Below are positions 49,099 through 58,759 of a stretch of DNA of 64,000 nucleotides, one piece after another. The notes under the pieces were generated by a model that searched no databases, had not been told where the DNA came from, and was given only the letters and a program-made list of their open reading frames with translations. The DNA comes from Plut-88900 sp965116945. GTDB taxonomy: Bacteria; Chloroflexota; Dehalococcoidia; Plut-88900. Position numbers and translations under genes: made by a program. Location of the stretch: NCBI GenBank assembly GCA_965116945.1, contig OZ220734.1, positions 2,852,001 through 2,916,000 on the forward strand. The letters run 5' to 3'. Every line of letters begins with the position of its first letter. The stretch's first letter is position 1.

Positions 49099-51750
49099 TC
49101 ACCGGTCGCATTCCTCAGCAGGCATAATCTCTAACTTATAGTCGCCGCTGTTGCCCTCAGGACTCCCGACCACGGCGTAGTATTCGCCGTCTCTCGAAAT
49201 AAATACACATTGCCTGGAGCCCTTGATTCCCCACCCTCCCGCATATCTTACAGCCGGCGTCACTCCGTTAGGGTTATAGAATATGACGTTCGAATACACT
49301 AGAGTGCCATTGGATACGACTGCTTTATACCCTTCTCCTGCTTTGGCTCGGAACTTGAAGTAGTCCCGGTCCACGCTGTGGTCCAACATGCCGTGTACTA
49401 CAGATCCTACATCGATGAAAGTCGCAGTTGAGGCCTCGTCTCCATGATCGTCTGCGCCAACGATAAGCGGAGCAATGTGCACGGCATAGGAGTCCAAGAT
49501 CCCCTCTGGGCTGTCCACAGCGATGTAATACACACCCGAGTCATGAGCTCGCCAGGACAAGAGTATGCCTGCCCCTTGCACTTCGGATTCGCGAACTGCA
49601 AGGAGAGTTTCTCCGTCTTGAGAGTAAAGCCTCAGACGGATGTCCTCCATTGAAATGTTGTTTACGCCTATCTGGTGTTCCTAGAGACCCTCGGGCTCGA
49701 AACGGAAGTAGTCGATATCGAACTCGTGCTCCAGTGCTCCCTCGACAACTTGTCTGGCCCGCACCAGCGTTGCCTCCCTAAAATCATTGCCGTGATCGTC
49801 CTGGACGTCGACGTTGGCATCGGGCCAGGGGCCGCCATGCAAAGTCCTGAACAGATCGCGGTACTCATCCACGTTCTCAGGGGACGTGCGACCGAGAAAT
49901 ATCAGATATATGTCTTTGCCTCTCAACCCCACGTCGAGTTCCGTCAATGTGAATCGATTATGCAAGTCTCTCAAACCTGCTGAAAACGCTTCCTTTCCTA
50001 GAAGCCGATGCAGTCTAAGGAAGAAGTACTCTCCAAACACATACGTGCAATAAAGAGGACTATTGCTCACGTAGAACCCCTCGCGCTCATTCAGATCTAG
50101 AAGTTTCGGTATTCCTTGGTCGTAACAGGCTAATTCGACATTCTCCTCCAATGCCGTGAGCCTGTCGTCGATGGATACGATACCCGTTTTGTCCCTTATG
50201 TAAGACTTTAGCAACTCTGGTCCTCCCTCTATGATCCACTTGGGGAAGAACGTGAAGAAGTAATGACCGGTCTCGTGGTAGATGTAAGACGTGGGTATCG
50301 GTTGGTCACCGTCTCTGACCATGCGCATATGACTACCTGTATGCACTGCCGGGTGTGGTTCGTGTGTCTCTCCTATGCCTGCTGGGACTATCGAAACTAT
50401 GACGTCTCTGGTTCTTAAGGGCAGTCCTAGCAGGTCCTCGATTCCGCGGACAGCTTCCTTCATGGTTTCGATGGTGGTGTCGTCGGAAGGGAACGGAATA
50501 CTCTGGAACGCCCAGAGACGTACTTCTCCGCTCTCCGGTAGCATGACGGATGCCGACCGCGTGAACCGGGATTCCAAAATCCTTGCAAATAGGTCGGTTG
50601 AGATGTCCTTCGTATCTTTCAAGGTGGTTAAGAATGCCTTTTCTTCGGCATCCAGGCCATCTTCAATCCACCACTGCTCACGGATCATCTGAAATGCTGT
50701 TGGATCGTCTACAGCTAACCTGCCGAGAGAGATAACCAGATATGCGTTCTTGAGGCTGCCGGGGATGGAGTCCAAAACGTTCTCCGCGAGCCGCTTGTCA
50801 CTGCCTGCGATATAAGACAGATACTGAATAGCGGTCTGCTCGAAGTAAGTCATATCGTCAGCCGACCACGGCTGCTCCGTCACCGCCATGGCGAGGGTCG
50901 GATGTCTGCGGGCGAGAGCCGCTAGGTGTTCCAATCCCTGTTGCTCGTGATATGTGATCCCGTCAATCACCCAGTCATAACGGAGTACTCTGTCGGCTAA
51001 TTTGGTGTACTTGGCAACCCGCTGCAGGTTGCTTAGAGCCTCTGCTTCTCTATCACTGACTCCGTCAGCTATCCATGCTAGGCCCGCTATTTGGAGAGTC
51101 TTGTCGATATTCTCTCCAGGCGATGAACCGAGGATTTCGAGGGTCTCCAATTCCCAGGGGGTCACGCCATCGGCAAACCAATAATATCCCGCAATGGTCT
51201 CTGCAAGGCCTGGGTTTGCTAAGGCGACGTCTTGCAGAAAGAGAAGGGCATGACCGTCGAGCCCCGTAATGCCATCAACGACCCACGACATCCGGGCAAC
51301 CCTCACGCCGAGACTCGGATCTTCTGTCCAAATCGCCCTGAGCAGCCTTGCATTCTTTTCGTGGTTCTCGTCGGGGGGCAATGCGAACCAGGAAATGATC
51401 CGAGACAACTCTGCGGCAGCGACCTCTTCAGGGGTCTGTGTCGGACTTGGGACAGGGGTGTTAGTCGGAGTTGGAACAGGCGCGGGAGGCACGGTTACAG
51501 TAGGTAATGGAGTGACCGTGGGCTCAGTAGCTTCATCCCCCGACACAGTGGTTTGTGTCGATATCAAGGTGGGCATGGGACCCGATTCAGATGATGGTCC
51601 CGGAGTAAGAGTCGGGGTTGGCACAATGCCAACCTTAGGTGATGGATCAGGACTATCAACTGGTGGTGAAGCACATGAGACGGCTCCTAAGACCAATCCG
51701 CTCATTATGATGAATGGTAACAAGCGTAAAGGTGTCCGGAGCATCATCAC
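49099..51750 (-). pseudogene. Lipoprotein metalloprotease-like gene interrupted by an in-frame TAG
   Basis: One frame spans 884 codons except for TAG at 49681-49683. Before it (689 residues): lipoprotein signal ending GAVSCAS, Pro/Thr linker, helical repeats built around W-V-x-D-G-I-T (at least six), then YIYHETGHYFFTFFPKWIIEGGPELL, a gluzincin-type HExxH with downstream Glu, and a PPC-like domain ending FDIDYFRFEPEGL. After TAG the same frame resumes EHQIGVNNISMEDIRLRLYS, completing that PPC domain, then a second one (DDHGDEASTATFIDVGSVVH ... DRDYFKF). The stop therefore cuts a domain in half. A shortened protease lacking the C-terminal domains may still be made from MEDIR or from the first part. 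Confidence 0.8.
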
Positions 51751-51857
51751 AATGCCTTGCTAGGTTCACCCGGAAGCTTCACCCGAGGTGTCCATATGGC
51801 ACCGCTCGAGTGATAATCTTGATTTGTCTGCCTGTTAAGGACGTTATTTGGCCCCTC

Positions 51858-52313
51858 TCACTCTGCCGGATGATTTAACAACTGCGATTTTGCACTGCAT
51901 TTGCTGCATATCCCGAAAATCGCGAAGTGATCCAGGTCAGCCTCGAATTCGTACTCCTGTTTGAGAGCCACCCGTACTGGCTCTAGGAATCTATGATGGT
52001 CGATGTCCAGGGTATCCCCGCACTCCCGACACACTATGTGATGGTGTCGCTGGTCCTGCGTCAACTCGTACTGGTAGGCCCCGCTGCCGAGGTCAATCTC
52101 GACCAGAAGCCGATGACGCTTTAGCAGTTGGATAGTCCGATATACCGTCGCGATGTCTATGAACGGATAGCTTTTCCTGACCCGTTCATGGATATCCTCC
52201 GCTGTCATGTGCCCCGAGTTGGAAGCAATCGCCGAAAGGATCATCACCCTCTGGGGAGTGAGCCTGTACCCCGCGCCTCTCAGAGATTCAAGGAGTTCGT
52301 CTGCTTTCGACAA
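51858..52313 (-). CDS. Fur family transcriptional regulator
   Basis: Metal- or peroxide-responsive repressor. The 151 residues have a winged helix (GYRLTPQRVMILSAIASNSG, TAEDIHERVRKSYPFIDIATVYRTIQLL) and a dimer domain with HHHIVCRECGDTLDIDHHRF and FGICSKCSAKSQ, giving the two CxxC zinc sites. Whether it senses iron, zinc, manganese or peroxide cannot be told. It is transcribed away from miaB with a 65-bp gap downstream of that gene's stop; no target box was identified. Confidence 0.92.
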   Translation of the reverse strand: MSKADELLESLRGAGYRLTPQRVMILSAIASNSGHMTAEDIHERVRKSYPFIDIATVYRTIQLLKRHRLLVEIDLGSGAYQYELTQDQRHHHIVCRECGDTLDIDHHRFLEPVRVALKQEYEFEADLDHFAIFGICSKCSAKSQLLNHPAE

Positions 52314-52378
52314 TTGTTACACTCCGGGGCCTGACTTTGGGACATAAGGCCGAAAATTGAATGAGGTCAGGGCTCGCC

Positions 52379-53683
52379 CTAGGCCCCCCGCCCGACCGGC
52401 ACAGGGACGGATATCGGCGTGCCCTGCAGTGACCAGGGCCCCGACTTCTCGATCCTTACGTTCACCATCCGCCCCGCCAGGTCCTCATCCTCCACAGGGA
52501 AGAAGACCAGCTTATTGGTCCGGGTGCGTCCCTGCCACTTGCCTCGGTTGCGCCTCTCCACCAGCACTTCCTCCTCAGTCCCGACCAACGTTTCATTGAT
52601 CTCCGTCGCTATCCTCTTCTGTACTTCCTCAATCACGTGCAGCCTTCGCATCTTCTCGTCTTGCTCCAGTGAGTCCTCGATCTTGCGGAAGGCTATCGTG
52701 CCGGGCCGCACCGAGTACGGGGCCACGTGGACTTTGTCGAACCGCACCTCTTCCAGGATGTCGACAGTGCGCTGGAACTGCCCCTGGGTTTCATTGGCGA
52801 AGCCGACAATTATGTCGGTGCTCATGGATACGCCCGGAATCGTGGCCCGGATGCGCCCTGTCAATTCCAGGTAGTCCTCTGCTGTGTATCCCCGATGCAT
52901 CACCTCCAGAACTTCGTCGTCTCCGGCCTGGATAGGCAGGTTAATGTGCTCGCACACCTTGGGTAGGTCGGCTACTGAATCGATGAGCTTCTGGCTCATA
53001 TCATTGGGGTGAGAAGTAAGAAAACGAATGCGCTCAATGCCGTCTATCGGGTCAAGCTCCGTCAGAAGATCGGCCAGGTCCGGGGTGTCGGGAAGATCCT
53101 GGCCGTAGGAATCTACGTTCTGCCCCAGCAGAGTCACTTCCTTCACTCCCTTCTTCACGAGAGCTGCCACCTCTTCCACCAGCTCCGGTATTGGCCTGCT
53201 CCGCTCCCTCCCCCGACGGTAGGGGATGATGCAGAAGGTGCAAAACTTGTCGCACCCGTGGATTATGGGCACGTTCACACTGATCTTAGGCTGCACGGGC
53301 GTCAGTGTACCCAGATTGTCCAGGCATGTCCCATCGTCATCTGTAAGGCGACGTATTAACGGATCGAATCCCTGGGGCCTCATGAAAACGTCAACGTGGG
53401 GGAAGCGCTCCTTTAGGGTTTGGTCCCGGGGCCCGACCATGCACCCCATCAAAGCTATTGTCTTCTCAGGGTCCCGACGCTTGAGAGGCTTCAGGGAGTT
53501 CAGCCTGCCCGCCACTTTATCTTCGACCCCTTGCCTGACCACACAGCTGTTCAGCACTATCACGTCGGCATCCTCTATGTCCGGCGAGTGTTCACAGCCC
53601 AGTTTCTCCAACGCACTGGCCAGGCGTTCGGAATCTGCCTCGTTCATCTGGCAGCCTACGGTCCATATGTGGTAACCGGGCAC
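52379..53683 (-). CDS. miaB: tRNA-2-methylthio-N6-dimethylallyladenosine synthase
   Basis: Radical SAM enzyme adding the methylthio group at A37 of tRNAs. The 434 residues begin YHIWTVGCQMNEADSERLAS with the first auxiliary-cluster Cys, followed by VLNSCVVRQ and LMGCMVGPRD, the radical SAM motif HGCDKFCTFCIIPYRRGRER, and a C-terminal TRAM domain (VLVERRNRGKWQGRTRTNKL). It is shorter than some but complete. Adjacent to the cysteine hydrolase gene, 3 bp apart. Confidence 0.92.
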   Translation of the reverse strand: MPGYHIWTVGCQMNEADSERLASALEKLGCEHSPDIEDADVIVLNSCVVRQGVEDKVAGRLNSLKPLKRRDPEKTIALMGCMVGPRDQTLKERFPHVDVFMRPQGFDPLIRRLTDDDGTCLDNLGTLTPVQPKISVNVPIIHGCDKFCTFCIIPYRRGRERSRPIPELVEEVAALVKKGVKEVTLLGQNVDSYGQDLPDTPDLADLLTELDPIDGIERIRFLTSHPNDMSQKLIDSVADLPKVCEHINLPIQAGDDEVLEVMHRGYTAEDYLELTGRIRATIPGVSMSTDIIVGFANETQGQFQRTVDILEEVRFDKVHVAPYSVRPGTIAFRKIEDSLEQDEKMRRLHVIEEVQKRIATEINETLVGTEEEVLVERRNRGKWQGRTRTNKLVFFPVEDEDLAGRMVNVRIEKSGPWSLQGTPISVPVPVGRGA

Positions 53684-53686
53684 CTG

Positions 53687-54286
53687 TCAGTCCTCCAGAA
53701 TGTCCAGGAATGCATCCAACCTCAATGGATTGGAGTAGAACTTGTAGAGTCGCATCATGTCGTTGTAATTCTCGTCCAGTAGCAGTCCAACCTTGCTCGA
53801 TACGCAGTCCTGGATGGTCACTGTGTGGAAGTCATGCTGGTAGGCATCTATCACCGTGGTAAGCACACAGGCATTTGCCGTTACCCCTGACACCACTATC
53901 AGCTCCGTGCGCAGTCCCTTCAGCAACCCGGCCAGGTCCGTCTGGAAGAAACAGCTAAACCTGCGCTTGTCGATAACATAGTCGCCCGCGTGTGGACTCA
54001 GCTGCGGCACTATCTCGACACCCCTCGTTCCCTCGACACAGTGCACCGGCTCCGCATCCCCCTCCCGACCCCTATCCACCCCATCCGCCCGATGTACCTC
54101 CCGTGTAAATATCACCGGCGCCCCCCTTGACCGCATGGCGTTACAGAGCACGCGCGTATTCTCGATAGCAGCATCCGCATCTGCACAGGCGTACGGGGCC
54201 CCGGGATCCAGGAAGTCGTGCTGCATATCTATGACTATGAGCGCTGATCTGTCCATAAGGCCCGGTATTTGCGACATTTCAAGCAT
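53687..54286 (-). CDS. Isochorismatase-like cysteine hydrolase
   Basis: 199 residues of the isochorismatase/nicotinamidase superfamily. Catalytic triad positions are visible: Asp in ALIVIDMQHDF, Lys in DYVIDKRRFSCFF, Cys in VVSGVTANACVLTTVIDAY. Likely hydrolyses an amide such as a nicotinamide-, carbamoyl- or ureide-type compound. It ends 3 bp before miaB on the same strand. Substrate unknown. Confidence 0.9.
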   Translation of the reverse strand: MLEMSQIPGLMDRSALIVIDMQHDFLDPGAPYACADADAAIENTRVLCNAMRSRGAPVIFTREVHRADGVDRGREGDAEPVHCVEGTRGVEIVPQLSPHAGDYVIDKRRFSCFFQTDLAGLLKGLRTELIVVSGVTANACVLTTVIDAYQHDFHTVTIQDCVSSKVGLLLDENYNDMMRLYKFYSNPLRLDAFLDILED

Positions 54287-54316
54287 GAGAAAACGGCGAA
54301 TCAGTTGTGTGAAAAA

Positions 54317-54408
54317 TGGCGGAGGGAGTGGGATTCGAACCCACGATCCAGGTCTCCCCAGATAAGCGCTTAGCAGGCGCCCGCACTAGGCCACTATGCG
54401 ATCCCTCC
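54317..54408 (-). tRNA. tRNA-Ser (anticodon GCT)
   Basis: 92-nt class II tRNA: acceptor GGAGGGA pairs with TCCCTCC before G and encoded CCA (54319-54317). Anticodon loop CTGCTAA gives GCT (reads AGC/AGU). The long variable arm is typical of serine tRNAs, and the T loop reads GGGTTCGAATCCC. It is not a selenocysteine tRNA, which would have anticodon TCA. Confidence 0.95.
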
Positions 54409-54409
54409 G

Positions 54410-54850
54410 CTAATGGGAAACGGGCTCTCTCACGGACGGCACACAACCCTCAACCCACTCACCCTGCCCGTGCTCGTCCACTTCTTTCTTCCAGATCGGC
54501 ACTTCTTCCTTGATACGGTCAATGATATATCTGCAGGCTTCGAAGGCCTCCGCCCGATGGGGGGTGCCGACGGCGATGATGACGCTCGCCTCTGTAAGTT
54601 CCAGCCGCCCTACCCTGTGGGCCACCGCTACCTCTGGGTTGTCCCAACGCACCAGAGCCTCTTCAACGATCTGGCCCATCTTCTTCTCTGCCATCTCTTT
54701 GTAGGCGTCGTACTCCATGCATGACAAGCGGGTCGGGCCCGTGAAGTCACGTACCGTTCCCAGGAAAACGGCAAGTCCGCCGTTCTCCTTCTTGTTCACT
54801 GCCGCTATGAACTGTGCAGCGTCTATCGGCTGTTCCGTTATCCTAATCAA
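54410..54850 (-). CDS. moaE: Molybdopterin synthase catalytic subunit MoaE
   Basis: Large subunit of molybdopterin synthase, converting precursor Z to molybdopterin with sulfur from MoaD. The 146 residues have GGLAVFLGTVRDFTGPTRLS, LEYDAYKEMA-type sequence MEYDAYKEMAEKKM, AVAHRVGRLELTEASVIIAV, and the active-site stretch HRAEAFEACRYIIDRIKEEV with K in IWKKE. The start is TTG at 54850, overlapping the MoaD stop as TTGA. Placed next to tRNA-Ser. Agrees with the Mo-cofactor genes at 38-42 kb. Confidence 0.93.
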   Translation of the reverse strand: MIRITEQPIDAAQFIAAVNKKENGGLAVFLGTVRDFTGPTRLSCMEYDAYKEMAEKKMGQIVEEALVRWDNPEVAVAHRVGRLELTEASVIIAVGTPHRAEAFEACRYIIDRIKEEVPIWKKEVDEHGQGEWVEGCVPSVREPVSH

Positions 54851-55098
54851 CTCCGTCCTCCGCTCACAGGTGGAATCAGAGCCACTTCGTCCCCGTCCCC
54901 CAGTACATGGTCCATTGGAACATATTCTCCGTTGACTGCTACCACGAGCCTTCCTCCACCTTCGAAAAGGCCCGGATGTAAATCAGATAGACGCTCCACC
55001 AGGGTAGCGGAAGTAGCCCCTTCCCCTAGGTGGAGTACCTCCTCCTTTAACCCGGCCCGCTCCCGGTAAATGGCAAAGAATCGGGTGTTGACTCTCAG
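54847..55098 (-). CDS. moaD: Molybdopterin synthase sulfur carrier subunit MoaD (CTG start)
   Basis: Ubiquitin-like sulfur carrier, 83 residues. The frame reads LRVNTRFFAIYRERAGLKEE, VLHLGEGATSATLVERLSDL, GRLVVAVNGEYVPMD, HVLGDGDEVALIPPVSGGRS. The Gly-Gly needed for thiocarboxylation is followed by RS rather than being terminal. No ATG/GTG/TTG exists before the conserved part; a CTG at 55096-55098 lies 5 nt after GGGAGG, so I take CTG as start. ATT at 55111-55113 is a weaker alternative. Its TGA overlaps the moaE TTG. Standard start-codon searches would miss it. Confidence 0.85.
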   Translation of the reverse strand: MRVNTRFFAIYRERAGLKEEVLHLGEGATSATLVERLSDLHPGLFEGGGRLVVAVNGEYVPMDHVLGDGDEVALIPPVSGGRS

Positions 55099-55304
55099 GC
55101 CCGCCTCCCGAATTACGACTTAGTATCACCAATTATAGCGAAGGGGTTAAGGGGTGTCTAACGAACCCTCTGCTATACTTCACCCATGAGAATCCCTCGC
55201 TCTGCAGGACCCGGACAAGATTAGTATTTACGCCCTTAGCCGATGTTCGGAGTGGACTGCTGTGTCATCGGTAGAGCTTTAGGCTCCCATAAAGAGAGCC
55301 ACAA

Positions 55305-56360
55305 TTGGCCAATCTCACCCTCCCTTCCACCCCCGTCCTCGTAAAGATCGTGCTGGTCTTGCTTGCCGTGGCCATCGGAGCCGGGGCCGGAACATTCAGT
55401 TACCTGGGCTTCACTGAAGTACGCCAGATCAATGAACTAATCGTTGAAGACAGGGAACGCTTGGCACAACTTGAAGCTGCCCCGACCGTTACCCCCCAGC
55501 CCTCCCCCACCCCCATCACAGATCCCACCCCGCAACCCACGTCCACACCCCAGCCCACCGCCACATCTCGTCCTTATCCCACTCCCCAGCCCACCGCCAC
55601 ACCCATAAGCTTTCCGCCCACCCCCACGCCACAACCCACGGCTACCCCCATACCCCTGCCTCCCACCGTCACGCCGATAAGCCTGCCACCTACTCCCACA
55701 CCCGCGCCTTCATGGAATGATCTGTATACCCAAATTAGGCGCTCCGTGGTGAAAGTGGAGACCGGCAGTCGCTCAGGCTCCGGGTGGGTATACGAGGAAG
55801 GGTGGCTGATTACCGCAGCCCATGTCGTAGGATCCTACAAGGATGCCACCGTACGCTATCAGGACTCTTCCGGCGATGAGCAAAGCAAGAATGTTCGGGT
55901 CATAGGCACTGATCGCCTTCGGGACATAGCAGCCCTGGATATCAGCGGCATTGATCTTCCGGCCATCACAAAACGGCGGGATGTCGATGCAAATGACGGT
56001 GGCGAGCCAATTATGGCGGTTGGCTATTCCTCAGACCCGAATATAGGATGGCCTAGCCTTAGGGTCGGGGTGCTTACTACGGTCTCAACGCTTTGGTGGC
56101 TGGAATTCCTCAAAGCTATCGAGACTGATGCTGCCTTCGACCCGGGGGATTCCGGTGGCCCGATCTTCGACCTTCAGGGCAACGTGATAGGCATAGCGCA
56201 GGCCACGGCCTTCAGGACGGGGTCAGGTCAGCGGATTCAGGGCAGGCAGATGGCCGTGGGAATCCAGGAAGTTGAAGACGTGTGGAGGCAACTCAAGAAG
56301 GGCGAAAAGCTCAACCAGAACTCCGATTACTGGTTCGAACGGAGGTCTGAGGAGGACTAG
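55305..56360 (+). CDS. Membrane-anchored trypsin-like serine protease
   Basis: 351 residues (TTG start at 55305). One N-terminal transmembrane helix (VKIVLVLLAVAIGAGAGTF), a short coiled part (ELIVEDRERLAQLEAAP), a Pro/Thr-rich spacer with repeated PTPQPTATPI units, then an S1-type catalytic domain: His in GWLITAAHVVG, Asp in RDIAALDISG, Ser in AAFDPGDSGGPIFDL. There is no PDZ domain, so it is not a complete HtrA. It would act outside the membrane on the far side of a flexible stalk. The neighbouring genes are unrelated. Confidence 0.88.
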   Translation: MANLTLPSTPVLVKIVLVLLAVAIGAGAGTFSYLGFTEVRQINELIVEDRERLAQLEAAPTVTPQPSPTPITDPTPQPTSTPQPTATSRPYPTPQPTATPISFPPTPTPQPTATPIPLPPTVTPISLPPTPTPAPSWNDLYTQIRRSVVKVETGSRSGSGWVYEEGWLITAAHVVGSYKDATVRYQDSSGDEQSKNVRVIGTDRLRDIAALDISGIDLPAITKRRDVDANDGGEPIMAVGYSSDPNIGWPSLRVGVLTTVSTLWWLEFLKAIETDAAFDPGDSGGPIFDLQGNVIGIAQATAFRTGSGQRIQGRQMAVGIQEVEDVWRQLKKGEKLNQNSDYWFERRSEED

Positions 56361-57475
56361 TCCAGGTCGAACCCGTACAGCCTCGCCGCATTCTCCCCCA
56401 CTATCTTACGAGTCTCTTCCTCGGACAGATCAGCGAAGGTACGGGCGATCACTTCTCTGGAGTGGGGGAACGTGCCTTCGTCGTGGGGATAATCACTGCC
56501 CCACATCAGGCAGTCTACACCCGTGACGTCCCGGTTCCTCAGCCCAATCACATCATCCCCAAAGGTTACGTAGCCCTGTCTCTTCCAGTATTCGCTGGGC
56601 TTCATGGACAACTTTGGCTCGTGCCACATGTGCCTCTTCTCATATAGCTCGTCGAGCACCAGTAGGTACCAGGCAAGCCAGCCTATGCCGCATTCGACGA
56701 GAACGAAGTTTAGGTCAGGGTGACGGTCGAGGACCCCGGCGCCGGTGAGCATGGTCAGGGGACTCATGGCTTCGGCCATCCCCAGTCCTATGTAAATCAG
56801 GTCTGACCCGTAGGAAAGGACTTCTCCACGGTCTTCCGGAATCTGGTTCCCAGCACGGGTGAAAACGTGAAAGCTCAGAGGCGCTTTGATATCGTCCATT
56901 GCATTCCAGAACGGTTCGTAGTCGGGTCTGTTGTAAGGGATATCGGGCATGCTGACCGGCAGGGAGAAGGAGCGATAGCCGAGCTTTGCCGTTCTCCTGC
57001 CCTCCGCTATGGCCCCGTCAATGTCTGCCATAGGGATGCATGCGGAAGGGACTAATCTGTCCATGTGCTCGTTGAACACTTCGAAATACCAGTCGTTATA
57101 AAGAGCGCAAAACCCTTTCTGATAGTCAGGGGCAGGTGCAGTGAGGGCGTTGAAAATGCCTTGAGGGTAAATGACCTCGGCGCTCACACCGTCTTCCTCG
57201 AGGTCTGCCATTCTGAGTGGGATGTTGGTCCCCGCCGCCCGACCGGATTGCTTTGCTTGTTCGCCTCTGAATTCCCGGCGTTTGTCGTCCTCGGTCAAAC
57301 GGGAAGCGGCTATGTCCAGCCTGATGGGCAGCTGACCTTCCTGGATAAGGTACCTCCCGCCATCTCGTTCCTCCACCCGAGGTGCCCGAGCCCGCAGCTC
57401 GGCGGGCAGCCTATCAAGAATCTCGTCCGGCTCCGTTGCATGGGAGTCCGCCGATATGATCTTCAATTCCGACAT
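56357..57475 (-). CDS. Amidohydrolase family protein (amidohydrolase 2)
   Basis: TIM-barrel metal-dependent hydrolase or decarboxylase. The 372 residues start MSELKIISADSHATEPDEIL, with the metal-binding H in place of the usual DxHxH pattern (only D-S-H is seen), include FHVFTRAGNQIPEDRG and LVECGIGWLAWYLLVLDELY, and end with MWGSDYPHDEGTFPHSREVI. I chose ATG 57475; the frame goes to 57730 but that region is not conserved-looking. Its stop overlaps the convergent protease gene by 4 bp. Substrate unknown. Confidence 0.87.
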   Translation of the reverse strand: MSELKIISADSHATEPDEILDRLPAELRARAPRVEERDGGRYLIQEGQLPIRLDIAASRLTEDDKRREFRGEQAKQSGRAAGTNIPLRMADLEEDGVSAEVIYPQGIFNALTAPAPDYQKGFCALYNDWYFEVFNEHMDRLVPSACIPMADIDGAIAEGRRTAKLGYRSFSLPVSMPDIPYNRPDYEPFWNAMDDIKAPLSFHVFTRAGNQIPEDRGEVLSYGSDLIYIGLGMAEAMSPLTMLTGAGVLDRHPDLNFVLVECGIGWLAWYLLVLDELYEKRHMWHEPKLSMKPSEYWKRQGYVTFGDDVIGLRNRDVTGVDCLMWGSDYPHDEGTFPHSREVIARTFADLSEEETRKIVGENAARLYGFDLD

Positions 57476-57608
57476 TGCATGCCTCCTGGGCCTCGTCATT
57501 GGGTCGCAGTAAGTATATAACCCTGTCACCAGACCCGAGACAGAGACCGTCACTCCGTTTACGTTCCTGTACAATGCAGGCAATTCCCGGAAGGCCAAAA
57601 TAACGAGC

Positions 57609-58727
57609 ATGAGTGTGGAACGAATAGAGGGCCACGGGCTATCTACCCCGGCAACGCGGGCGGGGGATTGGATATTTGTCCCGGGACAGAAGTCACTGAA
57701 CAAAGACTGCTCAGCCCTCGGACGACCCAACTTCGAAGCTCAGGCAGAGACCGCCCTCGACACCCTCTCCCGAGTCCTCAAACAGGCCCGGGCCTCCCTC
57801 TCGGCCATCGTGAAGCTCACAGCTTATCTGGTCGACCCCCGGGATATTGAATCCTTCCACGCCATCTGTGCCCGAACATTCCCAACCCATCCACCCACAG
57901 GCGTAACAGTAACCGTGTCTTCCCTCCAGGACCCCGATGCCTTAATCGAAATAGAAGCCATCGCCTATCTCAACCCGGAAGGCAAGAAGCCCATCAATTG
58001 GTCTAACTCCCGCACCGGGCCCTTCTCGGACACAATTAAGTGTGGGCACACCATTCTCATATCCAGTCTGACAGCAGAGAATTCCGGGCCCGACTTTAAC
58101 GACCAGCTCTTCGGCGTATACGACAACACCAACGCAGCGCTGGCTAAACTCGGGGCAGGACAGAAGGACCTGGTAAAGATCAACTACTATATCGCCAACC
58201 CACTCTACTACCGACGCCTCTATCGCATCCGGGAGAAAGTGTTTGAGGTAGACTGGCCCGGCGATTCCGTGGTGTCCGTCAGGGCCCTGGGCAGACCTGG
58301 AGCCTTGGTCCAATGTGACGCCGTCGCCCTTGCCCCGACCGCAAAGGCCGAGTTCGTCAACTCCCCCAACCTCCCCCCTCCATTCAATTTCAGTAGCGTG
58401 GTAGTCGCCGATGGACTGGCTTACGTTTCAGGACAGGTGGCCCGTGACAAGAACAAAAGGTTGATTCTTCCGGGAGACTTCAACGCACAGTTCCGCCAGG
58501 GGTTGAGGAATGTGGAGATTGCCCTTGATTCGGTCGGGTGCACCTTTGAGCAGGCGGTCAAGCTCTCCTGCTTCCTGAGCCATCCCGGGTATTTTGAGGA
58601 AGCGCTTGCGATCAGGCAGGAGATATTTGGGAATGCAGGCCCGGCCATCACCTGCGTAGCCGTGGATAGCATGGGAGGCTTTCCAGAGGCCCTCTGCGAA
58701 ATAGACGCCATCGCCGCTGTTTCCTAA
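57609..58727 (+). CDS. Triple RidA-domain protein
   Basis: 372 residues made of three RidA-like units in tandem: 1-120 (GDWIFVPGQKSL ... IEIEAIAYLN), about 125-240 (GHTILISSLTAE ... VQCDAVALAP), and 255-372 (DGLAYVSGQVARDKNKRL ... LCEIDAIAAVS). Each unit ends with the strand that normally carries the catalytic Arg region, but those residues differ among units, so some may be inactive. RidA normally forms a trimer of single domains; here a trimer could be covalent. The CoA-transferase gene begins 32 bp downstream. Function inferred only from fold. Confidence 0.83.
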   Translation: MSVERIEGHGLSTPATRAGDWIFVPGQKSLNKDCSALGRPNFEAQAETALDTLSRVLKQARASLSAIVKLTAYLVDPRDIESFHAICARTFPTHPPTGVTVTVSSLQDPDALIEIEAIAYLNPEGKKPINWSNSRTGPFSDTIKCGHTILISSLTAENSGPDFNDQLFGVYDNTNAALAKLGAGQKDLVKINYYIANPLYYRRLYRIREKVFEVDWPGDSVVSVRALGRPGALVQCDAVALAPTAKAEFVNSPNLPPPFNFSSVVVADGLAYVSGQVARDKNKRLILPGDFNAQFRQGLRNVEIALDSVGCTFEQAVKLSCFLSHPGYFEEALAIRQEIFGNAGPAITCVAVDSMGGFPEALCEIDAIAAVS

Positions 58728-58759
58728 CTATAGGTTCGAAGGGGATCTAGTCGAGCATC

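Noticed and set aside
49681..49683. Pyrrolysine at the TAG in the metalloprotease gene
   Set aside because: No pyl gene or methylamine methyltransferase context is visible, and the position is inside a PPC domain, not an active site.
54317..54408. Selenocysteine tRNA
   Set aside because: The anticodon is GCT and the acceptor arm is 7 bp, so it is a normal tRNA-Ser.
55305..56360. Full HtrA/DegP protease
   Set aside because: The catalytic domain is followed by only a short tail; no PDZ domain is present.
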